A model generated the notes under the pieces. It worked only from the letters and a program-made list of their open reading frames with translations. It had not been told where the DNA came from and did not search any database. This document shows positions 8,996 through 20,300 of a DNA stretch of 64,000 nt, one piece after another (position 1 is the stretch's first letter; every line of letters begins with the position of its first letter). A program made the translations under genes and the position numbers. Origin of the DNA: Cafeteria roenbergensis (lineage: Eukaryota; Sar; Bigyra; Bicosoecida; Cafeteriaceae); NCBI GenBank assembly GCA_008330645.1, contig VLTN01000011.1:248001-312000 (forward strand). The letters are read 5' to 3'.

Positions 8996-11086
8996 TCATG
9001 GCAAGGCGACTCCTGCAACGCGTGAGAGGCGCTCTCGGAGTGCTCTCATAGCCTCGAGCTGCTTGGACACGCCCCTCGAGGGCGAGGCCTCGCGCTCTGA
9101 CTCGGCCTGCGACCCCATCCTCGCTGGGCCGCGGGCGCTCGGCGACTGGCTCGAGGCCACTTGCCCTTGCAGCTTGGACGCCCACGACGCGAGACCCGAG
9201 TCCTGGGCCATCTCGGCCTCGAGAGACGCGATGCGGTCCTGCGCTGCCGCGTCCGAGGGCGCGAGCGGCGCCGGGTTGGCGGCCGCAGCGCCGGCATGTG
9301 CGGGCAGCGGCCCTGCGTCGCCGCCCGGGTGCCCTCCCGGCGCAGCTGGGTCGCTGATCGGCCTCAGCGCAGCTCTGGACGCCGCATGCGCGTCGGCCCT
9401 GCTGGGAAAGTGGTCTGCCTCGGCCATTGAGACGCTGCGGCTGGGGGGGTGGCGGCCAAGGCCGAGGCTGGGCAACTGCCCGCCCTGCGACGACCGCCGG
9501 GCGGCGGCCCGCCCGCCGATTGCAAGCGGCGGCACACCGCTGCCTCCCGGCCCAAGCCGCATCGCCATCGCCTTGGCCGCTGGCGCAGCGCCAGCAGCGC
9601 CGACGGGCCCGTGGCTGGTGGCGGGGAGGCGGCCTTGGGTCGGCGGGGCTGCAGCCCCGCCGTATCCGCCTCCACCCGCCTCGCCCCCCCCGGCGGCCGG
9701 ACCCCCGACCAGGTCCAGCGTGCCTGCCCGAATGGCCTCGGCGGCGTGCGACGCCGCGGCCCGGGAGGCGTGCAGCTGCTGGCGCAGCCGCGCAGCCTCG
9801 TCGCCCCTCGCCACGGCCGAGAGCATGTCATCCATAGCACGGGCACGGTCAGACGCGCCAGCGTGACCACCCGCCGCCCCGTCGTCGCCCGGTCCGCCGC
9901 CGTCCAGTCTTCCGTCTCTCGTCTCCGCCCCCGCCGGCCCGGGCACCCCCGAGCCCCCCGCGCTCGCGTCCCACCCGGCAGGCCCGCCCCCGCTGCCCGG
10001 CCGCACCAGCCCCGCCGCCACTAGCCTGGTGCGAAAGCGCGGCTCCGGCTCGTAGTCGTAGTCGGCCTCGTCCAGCCCCTCCCCAAACGCGCTGAGGCCC
10101 TCAAAGTCGTCCCGCGCTTGCCGCCGATTCGCCGTCAGCTGCGTGTCACGCGTGCGAGCCCTGCCCCGGCCGCTGCCGCCACCCCGCCCCCGCCGCTTCG
10201 TCCCAGTCCTGGACGCGGCTCGCCGCCTGGACGCGGCAACAGCCCCGGCAGGAGCGGCCCGGCCAGCAAGCGGGTTGGCCGACAGCGCGCCCCCAACTCC
10301 GCCAGCACGACCCCGCCGCGACGCCGACCTCACAAGCGACGCAGCAGAGCCCGTCATGGTAGAACTGCGAACAGATCCGCGAAACCGCCCGTCGGGCCCG
10401 GTGCTGGTGCCGGAGCGAGTGCGGTGCAACCCAGGAGCAAGCCGGCTGCCGCCGCCAGCCCCGTCGCCGGCAGCTCCCCCCAGCTCCGCATAGGCAGGCC
10501 CCGGGGCGGAAAGGCCTAGGCTGCCACGGCTGGATCCAGCCCCGGCGCGAGGCGGCGCGCCGCGATGCAAGGCGAGACCGGCCAGATCGCCGTCAGGGCC
10601 GGCGCTGCGCAGCCGCTCCCTGGACCCAGCGCCGGAGCCCGGGCCAGCGCCGCTCGCTGCCCGGTGGCTCCGCTCGGGCGCCAGGCCCTGGTGGGGCGGG
10701 CAGCCGGCTCGCAGCCCGGCGCCGGAGCCCGGGGCGGCCTCCATCGGGGACACTGCCCGCCAGTCGTCTGTGAAGGAGGAGGAGCCAGGCCGTGGCGGGG
10801 CGGCAGCTGTTGCTGCTGAGCCTGAGCCTGGCGGGTGGCCGCCCCAGCCTCGGCTTGCGCCGTCGGCCCTGCTGCTGCCTCTGCTGGCGCTGCTGCTGCT
10901 GGTGCTGCTCTTGCCGCCCGCCCGAGTCCTGGCGCCGGATGTTTCGGTCCCAGCTTTGGACCCGAGTCGGGGCAAGCTCGGCCCTCCTGAGGTAGCCGGC
11001 GCCAGTTGAGAGCGCTGTGGCGCCCCCGCAGGGGTGCCTGACGCCCTCGCCAGGGTGGCTTGCAAGAATGACTCTGCGTCTGCCAT
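8996..11086 (-). CDS. Unrecognised Ala/Gly/Ser-rich protein
   Basis: A 696-residue frame beginning at the ATG at 11086 (MADAESFLQATLARASG). The frame is open further upstream to about 11329, so an extra 5' exon cannot be excluded. No family is recognised. Most of it is disordered Gly/Ala/Ser/Arg. Ordered islands are an N-terminal helix; an acidic, aromatic patch, DDFEGLSAFGEGLDEADYDY, in the middle, followed by RFRTRLVAAGLV; a helix DDMLSAVARGDEAARLRQQL; and a C-terminal coiled-coil-like end (DRIASLEAEMAQ and KQLEAMRALRERLSRVAG). This layout resembles scaffold or centrosome-type disordered proteins, but that is inference only. Confidence 0.55.
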   Translation of the reverse strand: MADAESFLQATLARASGTPAGAPQRSQLAPATSGGPSLPRLGSKAGTETSGARTRAGGKSSTSSSSASRGSSRADGASRGWGGHPPGSGSAATAAAPPRPGSSSFTDDWRAVSPMEAAPGSGAGLRAGCPPHQGLAPERSHRAASGAGPGSGAGSRERLRSAGPDGDLAGLALHRGAPPRAGAGSSRGSLGLSAPGPAYAELGGAAGDGAGGGSRLAPGLHRTRSGTSTGPDGRFRGSVRSSTMTGSAASLVRSASRRGRAGGVGGALSANPLAGRAAPAGAVAASRRRAASRTGTKRRGRGGGSGRGRARTRDTQLTANRRQARDDFEGLSAFGEGLDEADYDYEPEPRFRTRLVAAGLVRPGSGGGPAGWDASAGGSGVPGPAGAETRDGRLDGGGPGDDGAAGGHAGASDRARAMDDMLSAVARGDEAARLRQQLHASRAAASHAAEAIRAGTLDLVGGPAAGGGEAGGGGYGGAAAPPTQGRLPATSHGPVGAAGAAPAAKAMAMRLGPGGSGVPPLAIGGRAAARRSSQGGQLPSLGLGRHPPSRSVSMAEADHFPSRADAHAASRAALRPISDPAAPGGHPGGDAGPLPAHAGAAAANPAPLAPSDAAAQDRIASLEAEMAQDSGLASWASKLQGQVASSQSPSARGPARMGSQAESEREASPSRGVSKQLEAMRALRERLSRVAGVALP

Positions 11087-12063
11087 TGTCGCGGCGCTCC
11101 ACTGCCCAGCTCCCGAGGCGCTCTCCGCAGGCGGCAGAGAAGCCGAGGTTGCACGCAGCGGCGCTCGGGCGCGTGGGCCGGAAGGCTCGCCCCCGGCGCC
11201 CAACGCCGGTTGCGCGCGGTCAAGTCTCAAGGCCGTGCGTTGCTGCCGGAGCGTGTTCAGGCTCGGGCCCGCCCGCGAGGTCGACGACAAAAAGCTGCGG
11301 GGGGCGAGCGGGAACGGACACCGGGGCACGCCACAGCGTGCGCAAGGTGGGGCGTGCTCTCGCGGAGCGGGAGGGGGCGCGCGGGCCGCTGCCTGGAAGC
11401 CCGGGCGTGTGCGACTGGCTCGGGAATCGCGGCCTCACTTGGGGGGCGCGGCCGACAGGAAGGCATCAAGCCCCTCCAGCTCCTCGCTCATGGGGGCAAT
11501 GCTAGCGAGGGTGCGTGGGCCTCTCGAGCGCCCGCGCCTGCAAAGCAGACGCGCCTCCAGCTTTCGCCTGCCGTCGCTGCAGCGCATGCAGAGCTCGTGC
11601 CAACGGACGACGACGAGAAAGCGTCTCGCCGCAAAGCCGGTCGCAGGCCAGCCGCGCCCCGAAAGCGGCCGCTGAGCGACGGCAGGTGCCTCGCCCCCAA
11701 GACAAACCATTGGCAGCAACGTTTGCTGGCGGCGAGCGGGTTCGCAGACTCGCCGCGTTGTCGAGCTGCCTCGCCTCCACAGCGCGAGTGTTCGACGGAG
11801 TTGCAGCGGAGGCGAGTGACTCTGGCCGCCAAGGCTGGCTGCGCCGCGGCTGACTGCAGGGAGGGGGGCAGGCTAGCGCTCATGGCTTGTCGCTCCTTGC
11901 GCTGCCGGCGCAGTTTGCCAGATGCCTGGGCCCGTTGTTCACGCGCGCTGCCGGCGCCGCGCGAGCCCGTCAGGGCAGCGGCAGCCGAGCAGAGCCGTGG
12001 GTCAACAACCAGCGTCAGAATCCGAACCCGTGGCAGCACTCTCGTTCCCGCACGCCGACAGCA
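11087..12063. other. Divergent interval, with a possible small minus-strand gene at 11882-11435
   Basis: Lies between two divergent start codons. On the - strand, 11882 begins ATG AGC GCT AGC CTG (MSASLPPSLQ), and a codon-biased terminal stretch ending at 11435 reads MSEELEGLDAFLSAAPPK before a stop, just after a CTCGCTAG acceptor-like site. These may be the first and last exons of a short spliced gene, but the middle exons could not be connected in phase and no family is recognised. The remainder is likely promoter for the aldo-keto reductase. Confidence 0.25.
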
Positions 12064-13933
12064 ATGGCCGCTTCAGCGCCTGCCGCTTCAGCGCCTGCAA
12101 AGATGCCGCGCAAGACGATCCCGGGCACCGACATTGAAGTTTCCGTCATGTGCCTCGGCACGTGGCAGTTCGGTGACCCCAGCGGTGAGTTTCTCGGCGG
12201 CTCGCCTCGTCCTCCCTCCCGACCACGCGCAACTAGCGAAAAGCGCTGCACACGTGTGCGTCGGTGCTGAGGTGCCGGCTCGGTCTGGACACCGGCGGGT
12301 TGCTGCACGGCCTGCTGATGCGCGCGATCGGAGTTGAAGCGCGTGACTGCATCCCGTGCTCACACGCAATCCTCCGCGCGCGCGGGCCGCAGGGACTTAC
12401 ACCAAGCAGTCCGAAGAGGTCGAGGCTGAGATCGTGCGCCAGGCCGTGGCGGCGGGAGTCAACTTCATCGACACCGCTGAAGGCTACGGCGGCGGCGAGT
12501 CCGAGCGCTCCATCGCCAAGGCGCTGGCTGCCGCTGGCGTCAAGCGCGAGGACGTGGTTCTCGCAAGCAAGGTATCCCCCGAGAACCTCGAGCCCTCGGC
12601 GCTCCGTGCTGCTGTTGAGCGGTCGCTGGCCAACTTGAAGACAGAGTTCATCGACTTGTACCAGATCCACTGGCCCGTCCGCGGCGACGGGTGGGACGTC
12701 GCCGCCACGTTTGGAGAGCTCAAGAAGCTGCAGGTGCGGCCCCGGGGATTCGTTGCCGCCTGCCGCCTGCCGCCTGCCGCCTGCCGCCTGCCGCCTGCCG
12801 CCTGCCGCCTGCCGCCTGCCGCCTGCCGCCTGCCGCCTGCCGCCTGCCGCCTGCCGCCTGCCGCCTGCCGCCTGCCTCCTGCCGCCTGCCGCCTGCCGCC
12901 TGCCGCCTGCCGCCTGCCGCCTGCCGCCTGCCGCCTGCCGCCTGCCGCCTGCCGCCTGCCGCCTGCCGCCTGCCTCCTGCCGCCTGCCGCCTGCCGCCTG
13001 CCGCCTGCCGCCTGCCGCCTGCCGCCTGCCGCCTGCCGCCTGCCGCCTGCCGCCTGCCGCCTGCCGCCTGCCGCCCGCCGCCTGCCCCTCCACTGCTGCG
13101 CCCGCCCCCCTCCCGCCGTCGACGACGTCGCGCCTGGCTGCTTGCCACCCGCAGGAGGAGGGCAAGATCCGCGCCATCGGAGTGTCCAACTTCGGGCCTG
13201 CCGACCTCGCCGCCGCTGTGGCCACGGGCGCTCGCATCTCGACCAACCAGCTGCCGTACTCTCTCGCATGGCGGGCCATCGAGCACGAGGTGACCGCCGC
13301 CTGCAGCAAGGCGGACGTCGGCGTGATGGGGTACTCGCCGCTGGCCCAGGGGCTGCTCAGCGGCAAGTACGCCGCCACCGCGGACGTCTCGCCGGCGATC
13401 TCGCGCTCGCGGCTCTTCCACAGAGACACGTCCCCGCGGGCGAGGCACGAGGAGGAGGGCTGCGAAGAGGAGTTGTGGTCGCTCGTGGCAGAGCTCCGCA
13501 GCGTGGCTGAGGAGGTGAGCCCTGTTCAGCCAGCAAATCCATTGGCCGGCGCTGGTGCCGTCAGCGCCGGACTGCCGCCACCGATAACCGCCGAGCGTGA
13601 GGTGCCGAGTGAAGCCGGTTGCTGCAGTGCTTGCGCGACGGTACTTCTGCCTGGTCCCCCCTCCTCTTCCCACCTCTGCTCCACAATCTTCCGCAGTCCG
13701 GCATGCCTGTCGCACAAATCGCTCTGGCATGGGTGCTCGCCCAGCCAAACGTCACGAGCGTGGTGTTTGGCGCGTCCAAGCCGGAACACGTGGCCCGCAA
13801 TACGGCGGCAGCCCTCGCTCCTCTCCCGGCGTCTGTGCTGGGCAGGCTGTCAGCCGCTTCGGACCCGGTCAAGGCCAAGATCGGCGCCAACTGCGACGTT
13901 TGGAACTCCAAGGACGGCGGTCGCTTCCGGTGA
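12064..13933 (+). CDS. Aldo-keto reductase family protein
   Basis: NAD(P)H-dependent oxidoreductase of the AKR TIM-barrel family, probably acting on carbonyl substrates; the specific substrate cannot be read. Four exons: 12064-12184, 12393-12733, 13155-13514 and 13697-13933 (phases 1, 0, 0), giving 352 residues, the usual family size. The catalytic tetrad is complete: Asp67 and Tyr72 in FIDTAEGYG, Lys100 in VVLASK and His133 in YQIHWP. IRAIGVSNFG (about 159-168) and the C-terminal cofactor strand (VVFGASKPEHV) are also present. The N-terminal GTDIEVSVMCLGTWQFG matches the barrel's first strand. The chosen ATG gives a short Ala-rich leader; the frame is open further upstream but only from non-ATG codons. 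Intron 2 contains a 46-copy 7-bp minisatellite. The related KCNAB-type and plant plastid AKRs are alternatives within the same superfamily. Confidence 0.9.
12754..13075 (+). repeat. (TGCCGCC)46 minisatellite inside intron 2 of the aldo-keto reductase gene
   Basis: Forty-six tandem copies of a 7-bp unit, followed by a few degenerate ones up to about 13089. Two copies carry the same G-to-T change (TGCCTCC, at 12873 and 12971), exactly 98 bp or 14 units apart, suggesting a block duplication. Because 7 is not a multiple of 3 and no register makes a stop, all frames are open here and translate as a 7-residue repeat. Those long frames are artefacts. The array begins 20 bp after the donor and ends about 65 bp before the acceptor. 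Confidence 0.95.
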
Positions 13934-14135
13934 TGCCTGTCAGGCGGGTCCTTCCAGCGTGTGGGACTGTTTGCGTGCCGCGCGCATGACCAACGTGCGG
14001 GAGAGCTGCGTCAGGCGAGGGCGGTTGCCGCAATGTCGAGCCCAACTCTGCTCACTCTGCGCTGTGCCTGGGCACAAGATTCCACTCGAGCGCGTGCACG
14101 CGCCGCAGCGCCAACTCTCGTGCTGGTTGGCGGCC

Positions 14136-17099
14136 ATGCACCCCCGTGCGCTCGCAACCCGCGAGAGCATCGGCTCGCTGTACCCGGTCCGGTGCTCACG
14201 CGCGGTGGCGGAAGGAGCAATCGTGTCGTTGGTTCTCGGCCTGTCGCTGGTGGCAACATTCATCTTGGTCTCGGACCCCGAGATCCCTGACGAGAACAGG
14301 CTGTGAGGCAGCAGGGCGGGCGACCTGGGCTAGTTTGCGCGGCCCGCTCGGGTGTCTTCAGTTGCCGAAACACTGCCAGCGGCTGAGCTCGTCGCTGCGC
14401 GAGCTTGCTCCTTGCGCAGGCTGGCAGTTGAAGGCGCATCCGGGCTGTTCGTCGCGGCGGTTGCGGGCATCGCGTACCTTCTGACCGCGTGCATGGTGCG
14501 GTGCGTGACAGCGTCGGCAGTGTCATTGGGCTGGGCCGCATGCTCACAGACTGTGCGAGCCAGACTCGTCTCTGCAACTATTGGCTTCACCGTCATCGCG
14601 CGAGTTTACGCGCGTGAAGGCCACCTGGATGACGCCCAAGGGCAAGGAGACGACACAGAGGACGGCACCGGCGACATGGGCCCATGGGTTGCCGTCGTGG
14701 AGCCACACAACGAGGAGCAGGTGTGGGCCACCGGCTGCCGGCGTGATCTGACTTCGGGCGCGCTTCGGGGGCGGCTCGGGGGTCTTGCAGCAGCTGCACC
14801 TGCCTACCCCATCGACTACCACACGCTCGATGGGGAAGCGGCGGTCCGGCGCGCGGCAGTAGCGCAGCGCACTGTGCGGCCAGCATCGGCCGTCGGGGCT
14901 GTTGCAGGTCGGGGCGGAGTCGCCGCCGCTCCACACGCCCACGTCGACGACGGCGACAGCGAGGACGGCCGCAGACGCCGGTTGTGGCCCGGGCACGGAT
15001 TCCTCCGCAGCGACGCCCTTCGCGTTGTTTGGGAGGTGTCGCCTGTGACCCGCCTCCACGCGCTGGTACCAGCCTCCAGCGCGCACGGTGGCTTCGCGCG
15101 CAGGTGCCTCGTCCGCGGCGGCTGCGCCCACCCCCAGACCCGGCAGTCCGCCTCCAGGTCGGTCGCGTCCGCGGCGGCTGGCTCGCGGCGCGTCGGGCCG
15201 CCCACGTGCCCCGTTCTTGTGGCCGCAGACGCGCTTGCCGCCCCCGGCGAGGGCGCAGCCTACAGCTCTGCTGACGTCCGCGCGGCGCCCGGAGGCGAGG
15301 CCGCTGCCGGGACCGCTCCAGCGGAGGCGGCCTTCTCCTCGTTCGGCTACTGGGGCGCCAGGGCTGTCGACGCGGGACGCTCCCTCGGACGCGCTGCCAT
15401 CACGCTCAGGCCGCTGCCGGCTGAGGCCAGCGCCGCAGATGCGGCCAAGCGATCCTTGCTGCCGGGGGGCAGTCCTCCCGTGTCCGCAGAGCTGTCCATC
15501 GCACTTCACGCTTCGCTGATGGCGGCGCTGCGGCCGACACCCGGCCTGTCGCCCGGACAAGCGGGCTCGCCGGCCGGCTCTGCGGCCCCGGCTCTTGGGC
15601 CTGACAGCACCGCAAGCACGGACGAGGGAAGCAGGATCCTGGCCGCGCCGGAGACCGTGTCCTGGGTGGGAGCGGCTCCGCGGGCCGCGGGGGCGTCGAC
15701 CGGAGCTGGCAGCGTGGGCTTCCAGGTTCGGCACTTCGTGACGTACCCCGTGGTAGAGCCCGCGACGCTGCTCCAGGCAGTGGACGAAGTTTCAGCTGCC
15801 GGTGCGGAGGAGGTGGAGGCGCGAGTGGCGGGGCTGGCGGAGCGGGCCGAGGCGGCGGCGCTGCTGCGGGGGCGCAGGGACCCGGCGGCGACCCCACCAG
15901 CCGACGGGCCTGGGCCGGCTCTCGGGGCAGTGAGGAGCGACGGCAGCGTCGGGGAGGCGGCGGCAGAGCTGTGTGACTCGCTGCACGAGCGGTTTCACCA
16001 CCCGTGCGTTAGCTTCCTGGCTCGGCCCGTGGTCGGCGCCTCGCGCGCCGGTGGTGGCGCCGGTGGTGGCGGCGTTGGCGCCGAGGAGTTCTTCGTGGTG
16101 GTGCCGCTGTCGGACGCGGAGGACGAGGAGGGCGTCGCTGGGCTGACGGCGGGAGCGAGCGACGAGGAACTTGGCCGCAGCGCGGGCAGGCGGGACGGCG
16201 GGCGCGCCGCTGCGGCCCTCGGCTCGCCGCTGCTGCTCCGGGGGGCGGAGGCGCCAGCAGGCGGCACAGTAGAGGTGCGCGTTCCGGCTTGTTGCGGGAG
16301 CGTGTCGGTCGGTGGGTGGCTCTGCCCAGTGACGTCGGCAAGTCTGGCCCCGGGCCGGCAGCGCGTTCGCACGTGGACGGGACCCCTGTGTCCCGTCGTG
16401 TGCTGGGGAGAGCGAGTGAGCCCCGAGTGGCGCACGTCCGGTGCCCGCCAGGGTGCGCTCTGGGGCTGGGCGCTGCTCGCGGTGCTGGTGCTGCTCGCGG
16501 CCGCCGCGGCCGCGGTGCAGGCCGACCCGTACGCGGCAGAGGCTGGCCGGGGCGGATCGGTCGACAGCGGCAGCGGCGAGCTCGCGGCGCTGTCCGCCCT
16601 GGAGAGCGGCGGTGGCGACGCTGCAATGCCACCGGGGCGCGCACCGCGACCGTCAGGCCGCGCTTGGCGGCCGAGAGTGGATCCGCCCGAGGTTCCAGCG
16701 CAAAGTCGCCGTGTTTTGATCGCGTCGCCGTCCCCTGCGCCCAAGTTCCGGCCCACGATGGACGCGTACGACGCGTTTGCAGTGGCGCTGCCGCTGACAG
16801 TGATTGCCTTTGCGACGCTGCGACTAGCTTGCCGGGCAGCTGGCGTGGACACGGTGGCGTCTGGCGGCACGCCGGCGGGGGCCACGTGCCTCGGGCTCGC
16901 GCGGTTCGGGGAGGAGCCCGCGGAGCCATGGTCTGCGCTGCTGGGGCAGGAGCGGGCGGCGGAGGACGAGCTCCCAGTCGCGCTGGAGGACATGAAGCGT
17001 GTGTTGGAGTCGCGCCTTCTCGACGTGGCGCGAGCCCCTCTCATCGGCCGCGGCACTCGCCGCCGACTGCCCGTGCAGGGCGACGAAGACGGCGCGTAG
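14136..17099 (+). CDS. Unrecognised multi-pass membrane protein
   Basis: The large frame has no ATG ahead of its first hydrophobic segment. I join a short first exon, 14136-14302 (starting MHPRALATRESIGSLYP), through a GTGAGG donor and a CTTGCGCAG acceptor with a good pyrimidine tract, to exon 2, 14420-17099; phase 2 agrees on both sides. The result is 948 residues. Hydrophobic segments are at about 27-48 (GAIVSLVLGLSLVATFILV), 62-84 (GLFVAAVAGIAYLLTACMV), one near nt 16460-16515 (GWALLAVLVLLAAAAAAV) and one near 16775-16830 (FAVALPLTVIAFATLRLA). Between the pairs is a long hydrophilic, partly Gly/Ala-rich region with WVGAAPRAAG, VRHFVTYPVVEPATLLQAVDEV and a Cys/Trp-rich stretch before the third segment. 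A two-plus-two topology with a large loop is likely. No family is recognised; a TMEM43-like layout was considered but no shared motif was found. Confidence 0.5.
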
Positions 17100-17300
17100 T
17101 TGCATGCGTCGGAGTCTGTCGCTTTCCAAGTGCTGGCGTGCAGGGCGCTGCGTGATCTTGGTGTGCGACAAGCAATTGGGTGCCGTTCGCGCAGCGCTGC
17201 GAAACACCTCTCACTGCCGCCACACTGTGCCTCGCCCCGCGCCGCTGCAGCTCCTTGCTCCTCGAGGCCCGTCAGCGCTGGAGGGCAGGGGTGGTCGGGG

Positions 17301-20300
17301 ATGCCGCCAAAGCGCGGTCACCTGCCGCCAGTGCGCAACGGGTCGAGCCGCGCATCTGCCCGTCCCGGCACGGCCGAGTCCTCGCAGTCTCGCGTTTCAG
17401 CAAGCAGCCGCTTCGGCGCGGATAGCCGCCCCGGGACGCCGGCATGGGCGCGGGACGCGGCCCGGGTGCAAGCGTTCGACCAGGGCGGTATGGACAGCTT
17501 GCGGCAAGCATTCGCGCGCATCGAGCGGCCTAGCGGCGACACCATCACCATGGCCGACGCCCGCAGGCTAGCCGTCGCCAAGGCCGCTGCGTTGCAGGAA
17601 GAGGTTGACTTGGTAAACAGGCGCATCGCCCAGGACCTGCGGGAGGTCGGCATCAAGTGGCGGGCGGACGACCTCGACGACCAGCCCCAGGACGGTGACG
17701 AGGACGGAGACGCCGACGGCGACGACGGGGAGCTCGGTGGCGTCGGCCTGCCCAGTCAGGGAAGCGTTGCTGCCGGCAGCGAGGTGTCTGACAGGCAGGC
17801 CGCCCCTCGCGCCAGCCCGCAGCCGGCGTCGCCAGTCAGCGTGCGTGGTCCTGCAAGCGCGGCCGCCAGGCCAGAGTCGTCGGCCTCCCAGCGCAGCCTC
17901 GCGCCCAGTGTCAGCAATCCCGAGGCCGCTGCCCTGCTGCGGCTGCCCGTGACCCGGAAGCGCGACCAGCTGGAGCGCGACCGTGCGAATCTCGACAAGC
18001 TGCTTGAGGCTGCTGAGGCGCGCTCCGCCAAGCGCGCCTCCCGCCTGCAGTCCGTCACCGAGGCCGTGGAGCGGTCGCGGGCGCGCCAGCAGGCCGAGGC
18101 GCGGGACAGGCTGCGAGAGCAGCGGGCGGAACAATCCGGGAAATTGGCCCGAACGGCGGGGAAGAAGCCGGTCACGTCAAGCGGGGACTTCCCAGATGGC
18201 GTTCCGGCCGAAGTTATGGTGGACGCGCGAGCTCCAGGCAGCGCCGTTCACGGAGTGAGGCGCCTCCTGATGACGCACGAGGAGCGCGAGGAGGACAGCG
18301 CAGCGATGCGCGAGGAGGCGCTGGACCACTGGCAGGGGGCCGCCGGCGGCGCCGGCCGGATCGCCTCCGGCGCCAGGAAGCCCCGGCCCCTCTCTGCCGA
18401 CGAGGAGTCCAAGGCGAACCTCAGCGGCGTGGACATTAGCGCGTTCGGGGACGGGCTTGCCGCGCTGGAGAGCGGCGTGTCCGCTGCGCGCAAGACGTTC
18501 AAGACGCTTCTCGGAAAGCTCCGCACGGCGTTCGACAAGAAGGGCCAGGCGCAGCTCGCGGTGCTCCGGGCGGAAGTGGAGGCGGCAGAGGCGCGCATGG
18601 TGGAGTTGCAGAAGAAGCTGGGGCGGACGCGGCGGCAGGGCGAGGCGCTGGCCGCAGAGCTGCAGCGCCAGCGCACCGTCGCGGAGAACACACTGAAGCG
18701 GCTCAGGGCGGCGGTCGAGGCGTGCCAGGAGGCCGAGGCCGCCGCGCGGGAGGCCAAGGAGCTGCGGTTCGTGGCGGAGAGGGAGGCCGCGAGCGCCAAG
18801 GCGGACCTCACGGGGTCCATGGCGGAGACGGCGCGGCTGGAGGTCATGCTCAAGGGGGCGCAGGGGGAGGCGGAGCGGCTGCGGGAGATGGTCGCGGAGG
18901 CCGAGACGTCGGCGGCCGGCCGGCCGGGGAAGGAGGAGTGGGCGGCGTCGCAGCTGGAGGCGGCGCGGAACGAGGCGCGCACGCAGCGGCTGGAGGACGA
19001 CTTGAAGGAGGCGGCCAAGGCCAGGGCCGAGCTGGAGCGTACCGCCGTGGCCGAGAGACAGGAGGCCGCCCTCACCAAATCCAGGCTCGAGGGGCGCCTC
19101 AAGGACCTGCAGGACGATCTGCGGGAGGCGCGGGGCAGGGCGGAACAGGCGGTCACGGGCGGCGCTGGCGAGGTGCGCAAGGCCAAGGAGGCGGCAGAGC
19201 TGGCGGCGAAGGAGGCCAAGGAGGCGATTGCGAGGGCTGAGGCGGCCGAGGGCCAGACGGCAAAGCTCGCGCTCGCGCAGGCTGAGGCGGCCAAGGCGGC
19301 GCGGGAAGCGGCGGCCGCGCAGGAGGCGGCCAAGGCGGCCGAGGAGCGCGCCGAGGCGGCGACCCAGCGCGCGCTGGCGGCGGAGGAGAGGGCGGAGCTA
19401 GCCGGATCGCGGGCGCAGACGGCTGAGTCCAAGGCGCGGTCGGCTGACGAGGAGGCGGGGCGGCTGCGGTCGAGGCTGGGGGTGTCGGCTGCTGCTGCAG
19501 CTGAGGCGGAGGCGCTGCGCGAGGGCCTCCGCACGGCCGAGAAGGAGGCCGCGGAGGCCAAGGCCAGGGCGGCGCAGGCGGAGGCCCTCAGCAGCGAGGC
19601 CACCAGCGCGCGGGAGGAGGCTGCCGCGGAGCTTGCCAGGGCGGCAGAGCGCGCCGCGGCGGAGACGAGCCGTGTGAGCGCGGCGCTTCAGGCGGCGGAG
19701 GAGGCGGCGGCGGAGGCCGTGAGGGGGCAGGAGCGGGCTGCCAGGCGGGCGGAGGAGGCGGAGGCCAAGGCAGCTGCGGCGGAGCAGCGGGCCCAGACGG
19801 CGGTGGCTGAGGCGAGGCACGAGGCCGAGGCCAAGGCTGCGGCTGAGGCCAGGGCTGAGCAGGCGGAGGCTGCTGTCTCGGCGGCTCGGGAGCAGGCTGA
19901 TGCTGCCGCCGCCGCCGCTGCTGCTGCTACTGCTGCTTCATCGGCGACAGCCACCACGGAAGATACTTCAGCAGGGCGGAGCTCCGCCGAGCCAGCGACG
20001 GACGAGGCAGAGTCTCGGGCCGCTGCCTCACAGGGAGGGATGACGGGCGCCGCACGGTCCAGCGCGGAGTTCCAAGCGCGGCTCGTGGAGATCGACGAGC
20101 TGAAGGCAAGCTTGGCTGCGGCACAAGCGGCCGAGCACGCGAGCAAGGACGCGGCCGCGAAGCTGGAGTCCGCGCTGGCGGAGGCCGTGGCCGCCCGGGG
20201 GCAGGCCGAGGATGCCGCCAAGGAGGAGGAGCGGCTGCGACGGGAGGCCGAGGCAGCGCGGCGCCTCGATGCGGAGGCCGCGGCGGCGAGGGCCGAGGAG

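Noticed and set aside
11887-12063. N-terminal transit-peptide extension of the aldo-keto reductase
   Set aside because: The in-frame extension would start only at a TTG. The ATG at 12064 gives a normal family N-terminus.
12711-13510. Long open frames, in all frames and on both strands, made of a repeating CRLPPAA or RQAAGGR unit
   Set aside because: They are translations of the (TGCCGCC)n intronic array. The catalytic exons of the aldo-keto reductase splice around it in phase.
14136-14306. A stand-alone 56-residue single-helix membrane micro-protein
   Set aside because: Possible, but the GTGAGG donor just before its stop and the in-phase acceptor at 14420 make it a better first exon of the larger membrane-protein gene.
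18248-19603. Long minus-strand frame, Ala/Ser-rich, opposite a coiled-coil gene
   Set aside because: It mirrors GCG/GAG codons of the + strand gene. Similar shadows lie opposite every coiled-coil gene here (for example 53007-55070 and 55131-57275); none has domains or a matching start.
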